Shown here piece by piece: positions 52,430-61,628 of a stretch of DNA of 64,000 bases. Both the position numbers and the translations under genes were made by a program. The stretch is from an uncultured Bizionia sp. (lineage in GTDB: Bacteria > Bacteroidota > Bacteroidia > Flavobacteriales > Flavobacteriaceae). The notes below the pieces were generated by a model, which was not told the origin of the DNA, searched no databases, and saw only the letters and a list, made by a program, of their open reading frames with translations. Positions within the stretch are counted from its first letter, which is position 1; each line of letters starts with the position of its first letter. The stretch is taken from the NCBI GenBank assembly GCA_947496215.1, contig CANMCF010000001.1, forward strand, positions 310,001-374,000, given 5' to 3'.

Positions 52430-52451
52430 GTATTAACAATAGTGTTAATAC
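52430..52451. promoter_or_regulatory. Perfect palindrome upstream of the 305-aa gene
   Basis: GTATTAACA (52430-52438), ATAG, then TGTTAATAC (52443-52451). It ends 28 bp before the start at 52480, and related TGTTAAT/ATGTTAA half-sites occur at about 52320-52337. It is a likely repressor site; the protein that binds it is unknown. Confidence 0.5.
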
Positions 52452-52479
52452 ATAACAATTTTAAAATATATATAGAGAT

Positions 52480-53397
52480 ATGAATATATCAGAATATTAT
52501 AAGTTAGGATATCAACAACAAAAATTAGACTTTGTTGATATCAAATTAAATACAGACAACTTATTGTTTGTAGATCCAAGGTTGATAGAAAGCTTGGGAA
52601 CACCTTTAGCAACAAAAATGCAAAAGCATTTAGAAGTTTTTTGGGGTGAATTACTAAAAAATGTAAAACAAAAATCATTTGGGCAAGCAGATTATTTATT
52701 ATCTGGTTTGGGAGAGCCAAATGAAACAAGATTAGGTTATGCATTTAGTAAAGATTACGGAAACTCCGTTGGAAATAAATTAAGGCAAAGAATAGCTAAT
52801 ACAATTTATAACAATATAGCAGTAAAAACAGGCGTTTTAAGTCATTTTGCTGATATAGAATTGTATTTTGAAGATATTAGTTCTGATAGAATTTCTGATA
52901 TTACTACTAAAATTATTAAATCTGTTTTGATTGAGTTTACTCAAGAACAATGTAGAATTCATAAAATACCAATGAAAACTTTTGTTCAAAAAGACATTTT
53001 TGATATTAATACTCTGAAATGGGTTAGCAAAAAAGTTGAACTTCCAGAATACTTTGGTAAGCCAATAATTTTTGTTCCTAAAAATATTGTTAGACTTGAA
53101 AATACTGCTGGTAAAAATGTAAGTTGTTTTTATAGATATGCAATAAGACAGTTTGTTAGTAATGACACTGAAATGTTAAAAGACGTTAGTGCTACTGGAA
53201 AAGATGGGAAAATACTTATCAGAGATGTTAAGTCTAAATATCCTTTATCTAAAGAATCATTAGCTAATTGGACAATACATTTTGGTAAATTATTAGTTGA
53301 TTATAAGACAGACCATTTAAGTGGTAGATTAAGAGTTTTAACTGACGAAGAAATAATCGAAATCATATATGATGATGGTTATTCTGATGTAGGCTAG
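52480..53397 (+). CDS. Unknown 305-aa protein of defence-island type
   Basis: The protein opens YYKLGYQQQKLDFVDIKLNTDNLLFVDPRLIESLG and has a distinctive ISSDRISDITTKIIKSVLIEFTQEQC block (about residues 128-153) with KPIIFVPKNIV further on. I associate this motif set with uncharacterised proteins found in bacterial accessory regions but cannot name the family or activity. It is monocistronic, with a palindrome just upstream and a strong terminator just downstream. Base composition is as AT-rich as its neighbours. It lies immediately left of the direct repeat that bounds the defence-like locus. Confidence 0.75.
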   Translation: MNISEYYKLGYQQQKLDFVDIKLNTDNLLFVDPRLIESLGTPLATKMQKHLEVFWGELLKNVKQKSFGQADYLLSGLGEPNETRLGYAFSKDYGNSVGNKLRQRIANTIYNNIAVKTGVLSHFADIELYFEDISSDRISDITTKIIKSVLIEFTQEQCRIHKIPMKTFVQKDIFDINTLKWVSKKVELPEYFGKPIIFVPKNIVRLENTAGKNVSCFYRYAIRQFVSNDTEMLKDVSATGKDGKILIRDVKSKYPLSKESLANWTIHFGKLLVDYKTDHLSGRLRVLTDEEIIEIIYDDGYSDVG

Positions 53398-53418
53398 AAA
53401 CTAATTTAGATTATATAA

Positions 53419-53448
53419 AGGCAGGTGTTTTTCACCTGCCTTTTTTTT
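53419..53448 (+). terminator. Strong intrinsic terminator
   Basis: Perfect 9-bp GC-rich arms AGGCAGGTG (53419-53427) and CACCTGCCT (53433-53441) with a T5 loop and an 8-T run, 21 bp after the 305-aa gene. Confidence 0.92.
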
Positions 53449-54298
53449 GGCCTCATAGAATTTTGGTCAAAACAATAGGAGATATGAGTGTCCTTATTTT
53501 AGGGGTTTAGTAATACAGTTTCTTAAGAGTTTTAATTATACAAGGGATTTCAAAGTAATCTTAATCAGTTACAATGTTTCCTAAAATATAGCGCAACGAC
53601 CCGTAATTGTTTCCAAAGTTTTGTGCAGTCTTGATTTTTTTGTTTCTTTTTTTATCAAGAAAAAAAGATAAGAATGAAAAGATTGAGAGTTCAAAAGTTT
53701 AAATGCTATTTTGCATAATATTAAAGGTTACAATTTAAAAAAGTTTAATTGAAAGACGAAACGAGCAAGTGTATAGAAATTTTAAAGCGTTGGATTGTGC
53801 GGTAGGAAAATTTTATACTCTTGCGTGAAATTTACTAAATGTTAATGAGATTTTTTTACAACGAGAACATCAATGCAAGTTCTGAATTTAATTAGAAGCT
53901 AAAAGGTTTTGCTTTTTTTGGCGTTGGCAAGCGATGGATAATTGTGTTTAAAAAAATTACTGCGATAGCATAATTATTTTTAAAAAGCAATCGAGCGTTT
54001 GCGAGCGGCAATTTTACATAATGTCTAATTATAGCTACAAATGTTTTCCTTATAAATCTAAAATTTCCAAATCCACGAGAATCACATATTTGAAAAATGT
54101 TGAACCATTGTACAGAATATTAAATTTATTCGATAACTAAAAAACCAAATGTTTAATGATCCAAGTTCTATAGTTTATTAGAGTGTACAAAACTTTCTGG
54201 GATATTTTACATAATATAGAATTATAGCTTACGAATGGATAAACCACATAAACAACAAATATTGACATTTGTACTATAATGTATGGTATTATGTAACT
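53449..54298. repeat. Long imperfect direct repeat, left copy
   Basis: About 850 bp collinear with 61629-62427. Shared landmarks are GGCCTCATA at the start, CAAAGTTTT and CTTGATTTTTTTGTTTC (53615-53646), and GCGTTGGCAAGCGATGGATA (53920). The near-identical 120 bp to CTAATTATAGCTACAAATG (54040) and the TTTAATGAtCCAAGT module (54147-54230) follow. It contains no open gene. The two copies enclose the DUF3800-HEPN-nuclease locus. Confidence 0.85.
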
Positions 54299-54375
54299 TT
54301 GCTTTGGTAAAAGCGAAGTTCTTATCTCAAATTTTCTTTGATTTTTTTCTTCTCAAAAAGTTTCTTCTAGAATTG

Positions 54376-54437
54376 TAATGGAATACTCTTTGCCCAAGCG
54401 ACGATAGGAGTGAAGTGGGAATGTGTATGGAATGGGA
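54376..54437. repeat. Dispersed repeat tail module (copy)
   Basis: GTAATGGAATACTCTTTGCC, then AGCGACGATAGGAGTGAAGT and ATGTGTATGGAATGGG. It is preceded by CTCAAATTTTCTTTGATTTT (54331). It lies between the left long repeat and the DUF3800 gene, with about 160 bp of AT-rich presumptive promoter sequence after it. Confidence 0.78.
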
Positions 54438-54599
54438 ATATTCTCTATAATTTTCAATTAATTACGGAATTCCATAAATATTTACTTGTTAAAAAAGTAT
54501 CTTTATACTCTCCCTATTTTTAAATTTAATTAATAATACAGAATGCTTTAATTCCATTAATAGCTGTAGCTATACCCTGTATTTTAAAACGGATAAATA

Positions 54600-55670
54600 A
54601 TGAAAAATAATATATACTTTGATGAATCAGGAAATACTGGACAAGATATGCTCAATGAAGACCAAAAAGTATTTGTATTAGCATCTGTTGATTTTAATGA
54701 AGATGAACAAAAAATATTAACCGACATATTTGATACTGGTCACGAAATTCACTTTAAAAACTTAAAAAAAAGTAGTAAGGGTAGAAAGAAAATTCTTGAA
54801 TTTTTAAATCATTCTTTGATTGATGAAAGCCATATAATGGTATATACTGCTCATAAAGAATTTAATGTCGCCGGTCAGATAACTGACATACTTATAGAAA
54901 CAGTAATGCATCATAATGGACTTGATTTATATCAACACGGGAGAAATATAGCATATGCTAATTGGATATTTTATTTTGGTAATTTTTACTGGAATAAAGC
55001 ATTATACACACGTTTTATTACTGAATTTATAAGTATGATTAGACTAAAGACAGAAGAGTCTATAAATACATTTTATACTACAACTGAAGAACTTTTAGAT
55101 TCAGTTAAAGAAAAAAATGTAGTTCAACCTATTGTAGAAAGTAAGAAACATATATCTGATATTATGCAATCTATAGATAAATATAGTATTGATGTTACTT
55201 TTTCAACATTTCTTGTTCTTTGTGATAAATGGTATAAACAAACTAAGAATAAAATTGACGTTCGTTTCGATGAGTCGAAACAAATTCGCCACTACAATTA
55301 TTTTTTAGAACACTCTCAAAAAATTGCAGAAAAGACTCCCGAAACTGTTGAGATAGGTTTTGATAGTCGAAAAATGACTTTTCCACCTCAAATCAATTCG
55401 ATTGAAATGGTTGATTCTAAAGAAGAATTTGGGGTTCAATGCGCAGATTTAATTGCTAGTGCAATAGCATTTATGTATAATAATGAAGATGGTCGTTTTG
55501 CTCCATTCTCAAAACAGATACAACAATCCAAACTCTTACAATTATCAAATTCACATACCTTATGGCCAACAGATGATGTATCTGCTGAAGCATTGGATAT
55601 GGAAAATGGAGAAGGCATAAACCCAGTAGATTTTATGGCGGATACTTTTATTAATATAAGAAAAGAATAA
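54600..55670 (+). CDS. DUF3800 protein (RNase H-like fold), first gene of defence-like operon
   Basis: 356 aa. The start NNIYFDESGNTG carries the Asp-Glu-Ser-Gly that marks DUF3800, followed by FVLASVDFNEDEQ and a KNLKKSSKGRKKILEFL basic segment. The C-terminal GVQCADLIASAIAF supplies the second conserved Asp. DUF3800 proteins are predicted metal-dependent nucleases of RNase H type and are frequent in defence islands; no activity is proved for this one. It is 2 bp from the HEPN gene, so the genes are co-transcribed. Confidence 0.82.
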   Translation: MKNNIYFDESGNTGQDMLNEDQKVFVLASVDFNEDEQKILTDIFDTGHEIHFKNLKKSSKGRKKILEFLNHSLIDESHIMVYTAHKEFNVAGQITDILIETVMHHNGLDLYQHGRNIAYANWIFYFGNFYWNKALYTRFITEFISMIRLKTEESINTFYTTTEELLDSVKEKNVVQPIVESKKHISDIMQSIDKYSIDVTFSTFLVLCDKWYKQTKNKIDVRFDESKQIRHYNYFLEHSQKIAEKTPETVEIGFDSRKMTFPPQINSIEMVDSKEEFGVQCADLIASAIAFMYNNEDGRFAPFSKQIQQSKLLQLSNSHTLWPTDDVSAEALDMENGEGINPVDFMADTFINIRKE

Positions 55671-55672
55671 AT

Positions 55673-56635
55673 ATGTATATAGATTTTAATAAATTCAATT
55701 ATGATACCCTTCCAAGAACAGACCAAAATCGCTTTGAGGAAAGAGATAAAGAAGCATATAAAATTGTTTTAAATGAATGGTATGCAAATAATATTAATGA
55801 ATGCGTAAATAGAAAATGGGAAATTGAGGAAATACAATATTTAAAAGAAATAGGTGATTTTATTAATCTAATTCGGGAAGCAGAGAGTTTATACGAACTA
55901 GGTTTTTATACTAGTTGTATAGCTCTTACAGGAATATCAGCTGAGGATTTCTCTAAATATCTTTCTATTAAAGCTAATAGAAATGAACATATAACTGGTA
56001 CACGTAGAAATAATAGCACATATGATGTTAGTCAATATGATAGATTAAAATATCAATTGGATGAACACATAATAAGTCAGTCAGATTACGATGAGCTTGA
56101 TGCTATTAGAATGATTCGCAATGATTGTTTGCACTACAATACTGATTTTAAGCAAAAAGATATCGAATCGTTGAAAACAGATTCAATAAATTCTTTGAAC
56201 AGCCTTAAAAAAGTATTAAAAAACATTATTGGTACTATGCCAGATGCAAATGATTTTAGTGAAATATTTTCAAATCTCTTTAACAATAACAACAACAGAG
56301 GAATGGAAGATATTATTTGGAAACAAAAAAATATTTTATCCCACTTGTTTAATTTCCCTATTACCCAAGACCCTAATGTATCTGAAGTTTATAAGGCAAA
56401 TTTTTACAACGTTCTTGATGTTGATGATGATGAAATATGTTTACAGGAAACTGAAATAAACCCACAAATTGGCTCAAAACTATTTGTTTTTATTGACATT
56501 GATGAAGAATCCTCAAATAGTATTAATAAACAATCAATTAATAAAGGTGATAATGTTTTTGCAACTGTATACTCTAAGGTAGCAGAAGATGGTCAGACAC
56601 GTTTATGGCATATTGATAAAATAATTAAACTATAA
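55673..56635 (+). CDS. HEPN-like domain protein, second gene of defence-like operon
   Basis: 320 aa. A helical region (about residues 60-190) contains FYTSCIALTGISAEDFSKYL and, later, IRMIRNDCLHYNTD. Arg149-Asn-Asp-Cys-Leu-His154 fits the R-x4-6-H motif of HEPN ribonucleases and of DUF4145-type domains. A C-terminal beta-rich part (QTRLWHIDKIIKL at the end) looks like a small OB/SH3-type barrel. It may be an RNase effector or an RNA-binding partner of the large ATPase encoded 39 bp later. The HEPN call rests on the motif and helical pattern. Confidence 0.7.
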   Translation: MYIDFNKFNYDTLPRTDQNRFEERDKEAYKIVLNEWYANNINECVNRKWEIEEIQYLKEIGDFINLIREAESLYELGFYTSCIALTGISAEDFSKYLSIKANRNEHITGTRRNNSTYDVSQYDRLKYQLDEHIISQSDYDELDAIRMIRNDCLHYNTDFKQKDIESLKTDSINSLNSLKKVLKNIIGTMPDANDFSEIFSNLFNNNNNRGMEDIIWKQKNILSHLFNFPITQDPNVSEVYKANFYNVLDVDDDEICLQETEINPQIGSKLFVFIDIDEESSNSINKQSINKGDNVFATVYSKVAEDGQTRLWHIDKIIKL

Positions 56636-56674
56636 AATATATTTGTCCTTAGTACCTGTTAAAATATCTAGATA

Positions 56675-59600
56675 ATGTCAAAATCTAAAAGAAGAAAACA
56701 AAAAACAAAAAAACAGAAACCTGCTACCAATATTACCTATTCCATAGATGAGAATTTGAATATAGCACTCAATAATTTAGCAATTAAGAGAACAGGAGGT
56801 GCTGTAAATTTTCGAGGAGTAGGGTTTCAATTACTCTATTCTTGTTTTACTCTTTTAAATGAATTAGATAGTTCAAATTCTTCAAAATCTATACGTTTTG
56901 AAGGTATCGAAGATTTGGATATTATAGAGATAGATAATAATCAATACATACAGCTTAAATCATCTATCAATACTATAGATGCGGGAAGTTTCTGGAATAT
57001 GGGAGTTTTGAAAAACTTCTTAGAAGCATTCAAAGTTAATCCCAATTGTAATTTAAAACTTGTCTATAATTTTAAGCCATCTAAAGGAAACTTTAATGAC
57101 TTAGTAATTAAAAACATAACAGATAAAACTGTTACTTTTTGGAAACAAAAGTTTGAAGATGCATCTTTGGATATTTCTGATATTAATTTTGATTTCTTTA
57201 TTAGAAATATTGAGTTTATAAATGTTTCAGAATCCTATTTATTAGAAAATTGTAAAAATCAATTACTTAAAAAATTCAACATAAACTTAGGCACAGAAAA
57301 TCAATATTTAAAAGCTCTTTTTTATAGTTCATTTAATTGCTCAAAAGACCGTACATCAATAACGTATTTAGATTTAAAAAGAATATTTCAAACAGTAACA
57401 GATTCTTTTTCAAAAAGTCCAACCAATACAGCAATTGAAAATAATTGGATACAAAAAATAGATTTTGATAGTAATGATAATTCAATAGTGAGGGATGACT
57501 ATTACGAAGGAAAAGCAGCAAGACCAATTCATATAGTTCAAAATTTACCAGTAAAAAGAGATGAGTGGCATAATCAAATTTTAAAAGCCATAAATGAGTA
57601 TAGTGTAATAGTAATTAAATCTTCAAGCGGTCAAGGAAAATCAACTTTAGCTTGGCAAACAAGTTTTGAATTAAAACAAAAAGGTTACTCTGTTTATGAA
57701 TTAAAATATTGCAATGACAACAGCAATGTTGCTGGTTTGTTTGATTTTATAAAATCTCGAATACAAATTGGCGAATTGCCAATTATTGTTATTGATGGAC
57801 TGAATAATATCTTATCAAAATATCACGAATTAATAGATGTCACACATAATTTACCCGTTAAATTTTTAATAACTACTCGTCAAGTAGATTGGTATCGATA
57901 TGGATTAGATTTATCTAAAACAAGTATCAAAATTATAGATATAAGTTTATCTATAAACGAAGCTAAGAAGATATTTTTAGAACTAAAAAAGAGAGGTAAA
58001 ATACATTTAGAGATTTCAAACTGGCAATCTGTATGGGAAAAAATTGAATCAAAAGGTTTATTAATTGAATATGTATATCTATTAACCAAAGGTGAAATGA
58101 TATCTAATCGATTGAACACGCAGATTAAAGAATTAAACTCTGAGAATGATGCCAATTCAAAAGTTGAAATTCTTCGTATTATTTCTATTGCTGATGTTTT
58201 AAATTTAAAAATTAAATCAATAAGACTTATAAATCATATCCAAGAAAATATTGGATTTACAACAGATAGAGGAGAGGCTTTAAAACAATTAGAAAAAGAA
58301 TTCTACTTAAGATTTGATGAAGAGTTTATTGAAGGGCTTCATCCTGTAAGGTCACAACATTTAGTAGATATCTTAAACAATTTCGTTCCTATTACAGAAA
58401 CTTTATTATCTCTATATAAGATAATTACAGAGGATTTTATTTATGATTACTTTATTGCAATCTCCCCACTTGTAAAAAGTGAATTAAAAGATACATTTTA
58501 TGATGATTTAGCTAAGCTTGTTTCAAAACAAAAATATTCTGAAATGGTTTATGCAATTGACGGTTTAATGCATAGTGAACCGTTACAGTATTGGAAAGAT
58601 AATATTAAGGTTTTTGATGACATTTTTAATAATGGAGGTATAGAGCTATTTATAACTGAAACTGTACCATTCACTAAACTAAATACAGTTGAGACTCTCA
58701 TAAAGAGTTTAGAGAAAAAACAAACTGGATTGAACTTTCTATCAGAAAAAAAAGAAGAACTTACTAAATATAGTATAGATAATTCTGATATTGTAAAATT
58801 TTCAAAAAAACTATCTTATCAAATAAATTCTTCTTTACAAACACAAAGAATCGAATCATATGAAGGCCTAGGTTTTCTTGCTAAATGGTTTGAACAGTTA
58901 ACTGTACCAATACCTTTTAATATAGAATTGGATGAAAATGAATTATTTGAAATTTTAAAAAAAGAAAGTATCAATGAAGTTTCAGAATTATTTGCTTTTT
59001 ATAATATATCTAAACCTAAGAAATATTTAAAATTTGTAAAGAAGCACAAAAGACTAATCATAAGCATATTAAAAAAACAAACTAATTCTTTGTTTATAAA
59101 AGAAAAAGGCAAAAATATACATATAGAATATTTATTAGATAAAGATGCTGATAAGACTAATGAATATAGTGTTAACAGAATACAAACGATTTTCGGTCTG
59201 TTACCCTTTTATGAAAAGTATTGCACTAAAGCTATAATTCTTCCTTTTCCAAATGAAGAAATTTATGAAGTAGTTTTACAGAACTCAATCAAAGCAATGC
59301 CTAAAAACAACATTCCAAGTGTTTTTGATGTACATATCAATCAAATTTGGATTAATACTATTTTAGACAATTATCGTTCATCCTCTTCATACGAATGGCA
59401 AAATCAATATAAAGAAATTAGAGAAGAGTCTCTAAACTTTGTAAAATTATGTATTCGTTATTTTGAAGCTTCTATGGAATCAAATTCATCAAGAATTAAA
59501 TCATATTCAAAGAAATTGGTAGAACAGGCAATTATATTGTCTAATCTATTAACATTAAAAAAAGAGTATCCAAGACAGTCTAGGAAATATTTTGATAAAG

Positions 59601-60649
59601 GACAGTTTATTGAAGAAGAGAAAGTAATAAACAACTGGTGTTTTTCATTAAGAAATACTTTAAATCAATTTGCGGATATAATAGTTCCTAAAGAAGTAAA
59701 TGATAGAAATCGTGCTTTTATAAATTTGAAAGCAGTTTTTTACAAGTTAACTTCTATGCAACAATCTTTGGATAAGATAATAGAATCTTCATTTAAATAT
59801 TTTGACTTATCAGCACTAAAAAAGCAGGAACAAATATCGTATGAAAGACTGTTCATTACAACTTCATACTATATATCTTATTTTATAAATTCAAATCGAA
59901 AAAAAATGTTTAATTCTACTATAACTGTTAAAAATTGGTGGGAACAGTTTAATCAAAGTAGATTAAAAGAAATCCATCATATAATTAATGAATTTGAGAC
60001 CGAATCTTATTTTTCATTTCATCTACCAAATAGAATTATAGAAACAGAAACTTTAAGTGAAATAGTAATAGGTATAAGCGATATAGATATTGAAGATATA
60101 GAGAATGAACTACTTTATTTAAGTGAAGGATTAGTAAATCTATCAGATACTAATATAGACTTTTTTAATTTTGTAAATATTGAGGATAGAGAAGCTATTG
60201 GATTTGGTTTTAGAATTCAAAAGAGTTTTTTTGAAAGATTTAAAAGCTTTCTGGAAACTGGAGAATTTGAAGAAAGTGATTATGGTAACCCTATCCCAAT
60301 AAATGTAGACGATAAATTGTTAAATTCATTAAATGGTATAACTTTAAAAGAAATACCTGTAAATAAAAATGCAGAATCTTTTTCTCAAATGATGTATAGT
60401 ATATGGAAATTATCAGAGCATAGAAAAAGGCTTAATAAAAAAAATGATATAGAAAATGAATGGTTAAACGAAATTGAAAAAAAATATGTTAGATATATAA
60501 AGAAGCACCTCAATGAAATAGTTATTAAAGATGAATTTAAAGAGTATATTGAAAATTTTATAAAAGGAAACTCTACTTTTTCAAATGATGATATAATAGA
60601 AAGTCTAACCAATTATCTCTCAGTTGACAATACATCTATAGTCACTTAA
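56675..60649 (+). CDS. Cap4-like nuclease/STAND-type P-loop NTPase, candidate anti-phage protein
   Basis: 1324 aa. After a Lys-rich start, residues 40-200 resemble the DUF4297/Cap4 dsDNA-nuclease fold: GGAVNFRGVGFQLLY, IRFEGIEDLDII (Asp82), YIQLKSS (Gln93-x-Lys95), i.e. a PD-(D/E)xK-type core. The NTPase follows: Walker A SSSGQGKST (316-324, Lys322), Walker B LPIIVIDGLNN (Asp374) and LITTRQVDW (Arg402 as a likely sensor). A winged-helix-like region (480-560) ends with LHPVRSQHLVDIL. The remaining 750 residues are helical and could form a repeat sensor, as in Avs-type STAND proteins. Nuclease, switch and sensor in one chain, beside DUF3800 and HEPN genes, argues for a defence system. Exact relation to known Avs types is unresolved. 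Confidence 0.8.
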   Translation: MSKSKRRKQKTKKQKPATNITYSIDENLNIALNNLAIKRTGGAVNFRGVGFQLLYSCFTLLNELDSSNSSKSIRFEGIEDLDIIEIDNNQYIQLKSSINTIDAGSFWNMGVLKNFLEAFKVNPNCNLKLVYNFKPSKGNFNDLVIKNITDKTVTFWKQKFEDASLDISDINFDFFIRNIEFINVSESYLLENCKNQLLKKFNINLGTENQYLKALFYSSFNCSKDRTSITYLDLKRIFQTVTDSFSKSPTNTAIENNWIQKIDFDSNDNSIVRDDYYEGKAARPIHIVQNLPVKRDEWHNQILKAINEYSVIVIKSSSGQGKSTLAWQTSFELKQKGYSVYELKYCNDNSNVAGLFDFIKSRIQIGELPIIVIDGLNNILSKYHELIDVTHNLPVKFLITTRQVDWYRYGLDLSKTSIKIIDISLSINEAKKIFLELKKRGKIHLEISNWQSVWEKIESKGLLIEYVYLLTKGEMISNRLNTQIKELNSENDANSKVEILRIISIADVLNLKIKSIRLINHIQENIGFTTDRGEALKQLEKEFYLRFDEEFIEGLHPVRSQHLVDILNNFVPITETLLSLYKIITEDFIYDYFIAISPLVKSELKDTFYDDLAKLVSKQKYSEMVYAIDGLMHSEPLQYWKDNIKVFDDIFNNGGIELFITETVPFTKLNTVETLIKSLEKKQTGLNFLSEKKEELTKYSIDNSDIVKFSKKLSYQINSSLQTQRIESYEGLGFLAKWFEQLTVPIPFNIELDENELFEILKKESINEVSELFAFYNISKPKKYLKFVKKHKRLIISILKKQTNSLFIKEKGKNIHIEYLLDKDADKTNEYSVNRIQTIFGLLPFYEKYCTKAIILPFPNEEIYEVVLQNSIKAMPKNNIPSVFDVHINQIWINTILDNYRSSSSYEWQNQYKEIREESLNFVKLCIRYFEASMESNSSRIKSYSKKLVEQAIILSNLLTLKKEYPRQSRKYFDKGQFIEEEKVINNWCFSLRNTLNQFADIIVPKEVNDRNRAFINLKAVFYKLTSMQQSLDKIIESSFKYFDLSALKKQEQISYERLFITTSYYISYFINSNRKKMFNSTITVKNWWEQFNQSRLKEIHHIINEFETESYFSFHLPNRIIETETLSEIVIGISDIDIEDIENELLYLSEGLVNLSDTNIDFFNFVNIEDREAIGFGFRIQKSFFERFKSFLETGEFEESDYGNPIPINVDDKLLNSLNGITLKEIPVNKNAESFSQMMYSIWKLSEHRKRLNKKNDIENEWLNEIEKKYVRYIKKHLNEIVIKDEFKEYIENFIKGNSTFSNDDIIESLTNYLSVDNTSIVT

Positions 60650-60840
60650 ACTTTCCCCGTTCCGTAATTAACCCGTTTCTTAAAATCAATTACTTCATCC
60701 TTTAATTTCTTATTAGCATTTTCAATTAGTTCGTTTTGAAGTTTCATAATGCGTAATAAGTCGTGAATTGCATTTAAGTTATCTAATTGCGTATGAACTA
60801 TCTGTTCTAGTTGTGCTTTTGTATATCTTGAACTTGGCAT
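60646..60840 (-). CDS. Small coiled-coil protein
   Basis: 64 aa, read leftward and overlapping the 3' end of the large nuclease gene by 4 bp. Residues 5-60 are a charged heptad-like helix (AQLEQIVHTQLDNLNAIHDLLRIMKLQNELIENANKKL). It shares a 137-bp divergent promoter region with the HTH gene, which has inverted TTCCGAT/ATCGGAA motifs. No family is recognised. Its convergent position could also let its transcript act against the end of the large gene. Confidence 0.5.
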   Translation of the reverse strand: MPSSRYTKAQLEQIVHTQLDNLNAIHDLLRIMKLQNELIENANKKLKDEVIDFKKRVNYGTGKV

Positions 60841-60862
60841 TGTTCTTGTTTTAAGATTAAAT

Positions 60863-60933
60863 ATTCCGATTATCAGAACAAATATACATAAATACGGATA
60901 AAATAAAAATCAATAGTTCATAAAATCGGAATA
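60863..60933. promoter_or_regulatory. Divergent operator region of the HTH gene
   Basis: Inverted copies ATTCCGATTAT (60863-60873) and AAATCGGAATA (60923-60933), with a third related site AATACGGATA (60891-60900), lie between the small coiled-coil gene and the HTH gene. They are likely binding sites for the 73-aa HTH protein (autoregulation). Confidence 0.6.
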
Positions 60934-60977
60934 ATTTATCTTATTATGTAAATTTATGTTCTTAAAAACAGACAATA

Positions 60978-61199
60978 ATGACCGAATTAGGTTTATTCCT
61001 ATCAAGAAAATCAGTTAATCGTTCCGATGTTTCCAGAAAAACAGGGATTAGTAAAACTAGACTTAGTGAACTAGCAAATAATGAACGTACTAAGCTTAGA
61101 GCAGATGAATTATATCTAATTGCTTTAGCAATTGATGTAGACCCTTGTGAAGTATTTAAACAAGTTTGTAAAAACCTTAAATTAAAAGAAGAAATCTAA
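60978..61199 (+). CDS. Xre/Cro-type HTH regulator
   Basis: 73 aa forming a single helix-turn-helix domain: RSDVSRKTGISKTRLSELANNERTKLRADELYLIALAIDVDPCEVF. Its stop overlaps the next start (TAATG), so it is coupled to the 138-aa gene. The three CGGA-core sites upstream are its probable operators. Such short regulators often control toxin or defence genes. Whether it also controls the large nuclease operon is unknown. Confidence 0.85.
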   Translation: MTELGLFLSRKSVNRSDVSRKTGISKTRLSELANNERTKLRADELYLIALAIDVDPCEVFKQVCKNLKLKEEI

Positions 61200-61615
61200 T
61201 GTTTTCTTTAATTATAGATTTCCTAAAATCTGAATTAATAAGTTTTGACTTAGAATTAACCGCAAAACCCGATGGGAGGGAAGAGGTTGATTTTTTAATT
61301 GGAGACAACCAATTATATCTACAATCCGTTGATTTAGATACAACACAACGCAGTATTAAAATTTCCAAACAAGATTTAGGAGAATTAAGAGATAACTTGT
61401 TTATCTCTTTAGTTTTAATAATGGAGAAACAACCAAGAGTTGTTTATTTAATTCCATCAAAACTATTATCACAGTCTAATAGCAATGTCTTTATAGAAAA
61501 CGAAGTCAGTTTAATACCCAGTTTATCCAATTGGGAAATTAAAATATCTAGTAATACTATTCCAGAACTAAGCAAATTAGCATTGGAAAATATGATTGAC
61601 AAACTAAAAACTTAA
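61199..61615 (+). CDS. Unknown 138-aa protein coupled to HTH gene, possibly a degenerate PD-(D/E)xK fold
   Basis: It begins at the TAATG overlap with the HTH stop. The order of strands and helices (FDLELTAKPDGREEVDFLIGDNQLYLQSVDLD, DLGELRDNLFISLVLIMEKQPRVVYLIPSKLL) resembles DUF4365-like nuclease folds. However, where a catalytic Q-x-K would be expected the sequence reads LQSVD, so the Lys is missing. It may be an inactive nuclease-fold partner of the HTH protein or a small toxin. No database family is claimed. Confidence 0.6.
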   Translation: MFSLIIDFLKSELISFDLELTAKPDGREEVDFLIGDNQLYLQSVDLDTTQRSIKISKQDLGELRDNLFISLVLIMEKQPRVVYLIPSKLLSQSNSNVFIENEVSLIPSLSNWEIKISSNTIPELSKLALENMIDKLKT

Positions 61616-61628
61616 TCGTAGTTAAAAC

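Larger units (their letters stand above)
51788..52479. other. AT-rich intergenic region with repeats and a palindrome
   Basis: About 690 bp. It contains TTTTACATAATGACTAATTAT (51849), a hairpin of ACTTTGCTT/AAGCAAAGT (51902-51924) and the tail module (51982-52039). A long AT-rich stretch and a palindromic operator at 52430-52451 follow. No gene was seen. Confidence 0.5.
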
